Shown one piece after another: positions 8,344-13,004 of a stretch of DNA of 13,004 bases. This DNA is from Saccoglossus kowalevskii. Taxonomy: Eukaryota; Hemichordata; Enteropneusta; Harrimaniidae. Every line of letters starts with the position of its first letter. Position 1 is the first letter of the stretch. The notes beneath the pieces were generated by a model that worked only from the letters and a program-made list of their open reading frames with translations, had not been told where the DNA came from and ran no database searches. A program made the position numbers and the translations under genes. The stretch spans positions 37,689 through 50,692 of the forward strand of contig NW_003130873.1 of assembly GCF_000003605.2 (NCBI RefSeq), in the 5' to 3' direction.

Positions 8344-9792
8344 AATAACGAAAGAGATCATGTGAATTTTATTCAGAAAATTATTGAGAAAATTACAGTA
8401 TGTAAGATCAACCCGGATACAGAAATCATTATAGCAGGTGATTTTAACATTACGTTAAATAAAATGGGTCGTTCAGGCTCTTCAGGACCAGGGTGGAAAA
8501 ATGCCAAAAATAGAATGATTAATGGAACACTATGGTCTAATAGATATATGGAGAGTTCATAACTCAGAAACATTGCGCTTCACCTGGAGAAGGGGTAAAA
8601 CTCAAAATTATACAAAGTAGATTAGATTACTATCTTGTCAGTGACTCTTCCACAAGATATATGCTCAGCTGATATAATCCCGTCCATTGGATCAGATCAC
8701 TTCCCCATCTCAATGAATTTTGACTCAGTTAGAAATTCCTTTGGGCCTTCTTACTGGAAGCTCAACACAAGTCTTTTACACGATGGAGTCTATATTTCCA
8801 AACTATATGAAATTATTGACCAATGGGTAATTGAATATGGTGATATGGAAAACAAAGGATTGAAATGGCACCTGATTAATTATGAAATAAAAAAGTTTTC
8901 CATGTCTTATTCCAAAACTAAAGCTAGAATGAAGAAAAACCTATTTAATGAATTAGAACAAAAGGTGGCCAAGTTAGAGACTGAGATTAGTGAGGAATCA
9001 TCCAAAGAAAACTTTCTCAAATTACAAAAAGTTAAAAGAGATTTAGAAACAGAATACGACTATATAGCAGAAAGTGCAATAATCTGATCTAGGGTTATTT
9101 TGCATGAAAAAGGAGAAAAGAATAACAAATATTTTCTAGGATTAGAAAAGTGGCAAGGAAGAAAAACCCATATTCAGAGAATTATTGGTACAGATAATAA
9201 TCTAAAAGTCAGTCAAAAAGATATTCTTACATAGCTGAGAATTTTCTACACCGATTTATATACCTCTAAAGTGGCAAATGATAGGAATATCTCAGATCAT
9301 GATTATTTTCTCAATGACAATATCCCAAAACTAACAGATAATATGGTAGATCATTGCGAGAAAGAAATATCAATTAATGAGGCATTCTTTGTGCTTAATA
9401 CTATGGCAAAAAATAAAACTCCAGGGAATGATGGAATTCCATTTGAATTTTATACATACTACCTTCTAGCCTAAGACTGGGCAATTTGTGGTTGAATCAC
9501 TTAATTATGCATTTGAACAAGGAACACATTCTAACTCGCAACGGCAAGGAATAATTTCCTTGATTAAAAAAAAGGGTAGAGATTCAAGGTACATTAAAAG
9601 CTGGCATCCAATATCTCTCATTAACATTGATGCTAAGATAGGATCTAAATGTCTAGCCAAACATCTACAGTCAATCTTGCCACACCTTATAGATAGTCAG
9701 CAAAGTGCAATTGTTAAGGGTAGAGATATTTGTGACTATATATGTTTAACAGAAGAAATCCTGTCATATACACATGAAAACAAGCCATGCAT
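8344..9792 (+). pseudogene. L1/Tx1-like LINE ORF2 fragment, truncated at both ends
   Basis: The frame opens within the apurinic-type endonuclease: NNERDHVNFIQKII, then TEIIIAGDFN (GDFN motif). After a shift come LIDIWRVHNSETLRFTWRRG and RLDYYLVS, then after another shift GSDHFPISMNF (SDH motif at about 8695). A linker with heptad-like charged residues follows, then EKGEKNNKYFLGLEK (after a TGA at 9086-9088). Next is the start of the reverse transcriptase, NKTPGNDGIPFEFY (about 9414-9452), and after another shift KSWHPISLINIDAKIGSKCLA and AIVKGRDICDYI. The match ends near HENKPCM (about 9792), before the catalytic FxDFEKAFD and YADD motifs. It would have driven target-primed reverse transcription; it is dead here. 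Loss of the 3' half is unlike normal 5' truncation. Confidence 0.9.
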
Positions 9793-9797
9793 GGCAC

Positions 9798-11405
9798 AGT
9801 CCCCGTTAGTTATCAAATTTAAGATATATAGTTTTGTTTATAGTAATATAGCTGGAATATAACCATGTCAGGAATATGATTTTTTAACAGTAAAATGATT
9901 GACATTTGTATCTGATCGTCAAACAAGTACTTGTCCATATTGAGAGATATTGCTCTGGAACAGCATTCGATATCAGCCATTTTGAATACATATATATATA
10001 ACATGATGTATAACGAATATATAAAATTTGAATATGATCAGTCAAAGCATTTAAAAGATATGGCTATCGAAGCCCAATCATTAAAACAAAAGGGCCGCCA
10101 GTCAGCTATTTTGAATCCAAGCTGAAAAATAAAATGACGTGCATCAGGAACCTGTAATGTCCAATGTATGTTATACGTTTGAACAAAATCCATCCATAAA
10201 TGCAAGAAATGCTTGATATTTGAGGATTTTTTTAGCACAAAAATAGCCACCAATTGGCCATTTTGAATAGGATCGTCAAACCAATATATTCATATATCTA
10301 TGACATGATGTATAATGAATATTAAAAATTGGAACATAATCAGTCAAAACAAGTCAGACATATGGGTCTGGAAACCCATTCATTAAAACAAAATGGCCGC
10401 CAGGCAGCCATTTTGAATCTGGTCTGACAAATAAAATGATGTGCATCAGGAACCCGTAATGTCTAATGTATGTACCAAGTTAGAACGAAATCCATCCATA
10501 AATGCCAGAAATGCTTGATATTTGATGATTTTTTGGCACAAAAATGGCCACCATTCGGCCATTTTGAATAGGGTCGTCAAACCAATATATCTGTCTATGT
10601 ATGACATGATGTATAATGAATATTTAAAATTTGAACATAATCAGTGGAAGCAAGTCAGAGATATGGCTCTAGAAGCCCATTCATTAAAACAAAATGGACG
10701 CCAGTCGGCCATTTTGAATCTGATCTGACAAATAAAATGATGTGCATCAGGAACCCGTAATGTCTAATGTATGTACCAAGTTAGAACGAAATCCATCCAT
10801 AAATGCCAGAAATGCTTGATATTTGATGATTTTTTGGCACAAAAATGGCCACCATTCGGCCATTTTGAATAGGGTCGTCAAACCAATATATCTGTCTATG
10901 GATGACATGATGTATAATGAATATTTAAAATTTAAACATAATCAGTGAAAGCAAGTCAGGCATATGGCACGAGAACCACATTCATTAAAGCAAAATGACC
11001 GCCAGTCCATCTGTAAACAGCCGAGAAATGCTTGATTTCTATGATTTTTTAGCACAAAAATGGCTGCCATTCGGCCATCTTGAATCAGATTGTAAAACAA
11101 AATGATGTGCATCAAGGTCCTATAATGTCTAACATATATACAAATTTTGAACAAAATCCATTTGTAAACAGTGGAAAAATGCTTGATGTTGATGATTTTT
11201 AGCACAAAAATGGCCGCCATTCGGCCATCTTGAATCAGATTGTGAAACAAATTGACGTACATATGTATAATATCATGTATGATGTATGTGTGAAGTTTGA
11301 TTGTGATTGGTCCAGGTATTTCTAAGATACAGGTCCGGACACACGCACGGACACTCGGAGGTCAAAACATGAGTCTCTGTTTTGGACTGCGTCCGAACGG
11401 GGACT
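9798..11405. mobile_element. Satellite-bearing non-autonomous element with 10 bp inverted ends
   Basis: AGTCCCCGTT at 9798-9807 is the exact inverse of AACGGGGACT at 11396-11405. These ends bracket the whole ~150/301 bp repeat array and a unique 3' segment (11270-11395) that contains GGACACACGCACGGACACTCGG and GACTGCGTCCGAAC. The left end abuts the point where the LINE reading stops. Transposable elements with internal tandem repeats are known from bivalves (pearl-type), and the layout recalls them, but family membership is not shown. No coding capacity: the open frames here translate the repeats. Confidence 0.45.
9914..11265. repeat. Tandem array, ~301 bp higher-order unit made of ~150 bp subunits
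   Basis: The word ACATGATGTATAA recurs at 10001, 10303, 10604 and 10905, a period of 301-302 bp. The junction word GCCATTTTGAAT (GCTATTTTGAAT at 10105) recurs at 9976, 10105, 10257, 10407, 10558, 10708 and 10859, and as GCCATCTTGAAT at 11074 and 11224. Spacing alternates 150-152 bp, so each 301 bp unit is a dimer of two different subunits. One subunit holds AAATGATGTGCATCAGGAAC and CAGAAATGCTTGATATTTGA; the other holds TCGTCAAACCAATATA and GAACATAATCAGT. Every junction carries the inverted pair AAAATGGC...GCCATTTT. After 11007 only the first subunit type continues, with a period of 150-151 bp, following a deletion of the second. The leftmost unit is irregular. Confidence 0.85.
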
Positions 11406-11849
11406 ACCGTTAAAATCCTATTATAAACCGCATACCTAATAGTAACCGCACCCCTGATTTCGGCTTCAGTGTTAAAGAGTTCTCAACAAAAATTGAAAAC
11501 ATTAAAAGTACCTATTACTAACCGTATCCCCAATTCAACAAGATCGTGACCGACTTTGTTTCAACCAGCTGGTACATTGTTCCTAATCCTATTCATTTGT
11601 TTTGACAACGTGCCTAAAAAAATTCACATCTCTTTATTGTTCAATAGTGTTAGGATGTCAAACACGCAGTGAAACTGCTTTTGTCTTGTGACAACTTTTG
11701 TCAATACTCCTTATGAATACATGTACGTCCGTGTGTCGCAAGTTTTCGACAATGAGCTGTTCTCACCGAAAAACTGTTAAATTCTTTTTCAATGCTCAGT
11801 TTATCTTTCGAAAACAACTAATTTCTTGATTTAAAAAAAAGTCGTGTCG
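11406..11849. other. Non-coding stretch between the satellite element and the right TIR
   Basis: No gene seen. Three short diverged direct repeats of the form CCTATTA.(T)AACCG.A.CCC occur at about 11419-11438, 11438-11458 and 11511-11531. The remainder is AT-rich with no features. No continuation of the LINE is present. Confidence 0.4.
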
Positions 11850-12281
11850 TTTTCCATGGAAATCAAAGCCAAAAGACTACATTATCGGTAAATCGCTTCC
11901 GGGTTTCGTTCACCATGAAGTCAGTGACCTGTCATTAACATATTTAAATGAACTAAGGTAATTTGAACACGTGGGCACCATCCAGCATTTTGATTGGTTA
12001 ATTAGCGACTTGACCTACCCGGTCCCATCGATCGTTTACATGTGACCGAAATAATTCGCTTACGGTGAAACTAAGTTGAATTTTACTTGCATTTGATAAC
12101 AATTCAACCAATTAATTTTTCGTGCATTATTATAATTACTACTGAGTAATAATCAACAATTTCAACAGTTCGAAAACAAGTAAGTTATTCACTTGTGAGC
12201 CGAAGCATGGCCGGATTGCGTTATCGTACCCACGCGGTACCGTACTTTTTTTAGTGCCGTACCACGATCATTTTCTACTAA
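11850..12281 (-). repeat. Right long terminal inverted repeat (~430 bp) of the large element
   Basis: Reverse-complement partner of 235-630. It keeps the block 12068-12108 almost unchanged, the outer end GATCATTTTCTACTAA at about 12266-12281, and the inner end CATGG...AAAGCCAAAAGA at about 11854-11876. It carries about 70 bp absent from the left arm (about 12185-12260), including two GTACC-containing words (GCGGTACCGTA and GTGCCGTACC). One CACGTG lies at 11968-11973. Confidence 0.8.
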
Positions 12282-12711
12282 GCAATGCATTCATTTTTGT
12301 TTATATTTGAAACTCCTGTCAGAATATACTTTCCGTTACGAAAAAAATTAAAAATAATAAATGCATATTACATTAAGGTAGCGAGACTATTATTTGTGTT
12401 GAAAATAACGATTTTCACATTTATTTATTAATTGATGAAATGCACTATAAACTTTCATATGATAAAGTCAACATAACATAGAATGTCATGTAAGTTGGTT
12501 AAAATGTATATTTTCTGAAGGGAAGCAAGGCAGCCTCAGTAGTGTTTTCCAAAATCAACAATACAGGTTTAATCTGTGTGCCTATAAGTTTCAAAGATAA
12601 ACTCAAGACAAAGCAATGTTAGGATGTGTTATCAGTAGCTATCTGACACACAATGAGTGTTTCCAAACATTCGAGTGGTTTGTCTCCGCCCCTGTTTGTT
12701 TCACAGATTAG
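12282..12711. other. Right flank, non-coding
   Basis: AT-rich sequence outside the right TIR, with no supported open frame, RNA gene or repeat. Confidence 0.4.
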
Positions 12712-13004
12712 TCATTTGCATATGAATGTGTCAGACACAAGGTCACACAGCCACTGAAAAAAATCCTTGATTTTGGTGTTTTCATATGCCGAATTTATCC
12801 AATTATAGCTATCCCATTCCTTTATTTTTTTGGTTTCTAATAGCCTTACACATTTGGATGCCCCTACACATGGTAAAACAGACCTTGATGGGAAAACAAA
12901 TTGATTGTGCCGATAAACAAGCTTGAAAATCTTTGCTGTTCCTTCATGGACGTTTTCTAGGAGTTTATGTTTTTCAAAATACAAGGTCTTTAACAAAAAA
13001 TAAC
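12712..13004 (-). CDS. Partial open frame running off the window edge, unknown protein
   Basis: The minus strand is open from the window edge to a TGA at 12712-12714, about 96 codons without an ATG at the start, so this would be an internal or last exon. The translated segment has a normal amino-acid mix, including KHKLLENVHEGTAKIFKLVY, FVFPSRSVLPCVGASKC and DSYNWINSAYENTK, and ends DLVSDTFICK. That looks more protein-like than its surroundings. I do not recognise a family. It could be a host exon, the tail of another transposon protein, or chance. It is the only candidate for non-transposon coding sequence here. Confidence 0.35.
   Translation of the reverse strand, partial: YFLLKTLYFEKHKLLENVHEGTAKIFKLVYRHNQFVFPSRSVLPCVGASKCVRLLETKKIKEWDSYNWINSAYENTKIKDFFQWLCDLVSDTFICK

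Larger units (their letters stand above)
235..12281 (-). mobile_element. Large decayed Mutator-like DNA transposon with nested insertions
   Basis: The element is defined by two inverted arms (235-630 and 11850-12281) enclosing a minus-strand transposase-exonuclease pseudogene (3482-8181). The span of about 12 kb is inflated by later insertions: a TA-flanked MITE (2425-3297), a foldback element in an intron (4957-5634), a LINE fragment (8344-9792) and a satellite-bearing repeat (9798-11405). Seen directly are the inverted arms and the coding remains. That they belong to one element is inferred from their nested geometry and from long TIRs being usual for Mutator-like elements. The alternative is that the arms are two inverted copies of an unrelated repeat which happen to flank the gene. 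The many frame breaks show it is no longer autonomous. Confidence 0.6.

Noticed and set aside
8373-8573. Minus open frame opposite the LINE endonuclease
   Set aside because: Shadow of the plus-strand frame containing AGDFN; no support of its own.
10038-11262. Several open frames with repeated peptides such as MAAIFVLK
   Set aside because: They are translations of the ~150 bp tandem subunits and recur at the repeat period.
9914-11265. CRISPR-like array
   Set aside because: Units are ~150/301 bp diverged tandem repeats without short constant repeats and unique spacers, in eukaryotic DNA.

Overview
This window looks like eukaryotic, AT-rich, repeat-dense intergenic DNA, most likely from a marine invertebrate. 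A bivalve or other mollusc is my best guess, from the kinds of transposon present and the many TACATGTA-like words, but this is weak evidence. There are no prokaryotic operons, RBSs, rRNAs or tRNAs. I see no intact host gene. Almost everything readable is a mobile element, nested one inside another.

The frame of the window is a pair of long, diverged inverted repeats at about 235-630 and 11850-12281. Between them on the minus strand lies a broken, intron-containing gene (about 8181 down to 3482). It encodes a Mutator-like transposase followed, in the same reading direction, by a DEDDh-type exonuclease domain and a conserved C-terminal tail. I read the whole as one decayed ~12 kb cut-and-paste transposon, with the inverted repeats as its termini (inference). 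Seven exons can be traced by splice sites and matching phases, and about ten frameshifts or stops interrupt them. The exonuclease catalytic motifs can still be read.

Other elements are inserted in or beside it. (a) 2425-3297 is a MITE with 29-31 bp perfect terminal inverted repeats and a TA duplication, Tc1/mariner-like; it also holds an exon-like segment. (b) 4957-5634 is a foldback element inside a transposase intron, rich in CACGTG palindromes. (c) 8344-9792 is a L1/Tx1-like LINE fragment on the plus strand, carrying part of the endonuclease and the start of the reverse transcriptase, with stops and frameshifts and truncated at both ends; it sits about 160 bp upstream of the transposase start. 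(d) 9798-11405 is a ~1.6 kb satellite-bearing element whose ~301 bp unit is a dimer of ~150 bp subunits, with 10 bp inverted termini.

The left interior (631-2420) holds small palindromes, a GC-rich hairpin and a short degenerate tandem repeat but no credible gene. Outside the inverted repeats, the left flank (1-234) is uninformative. The right flank carries a partial minus-strand open frame of unknown identity that runs off the window edge.
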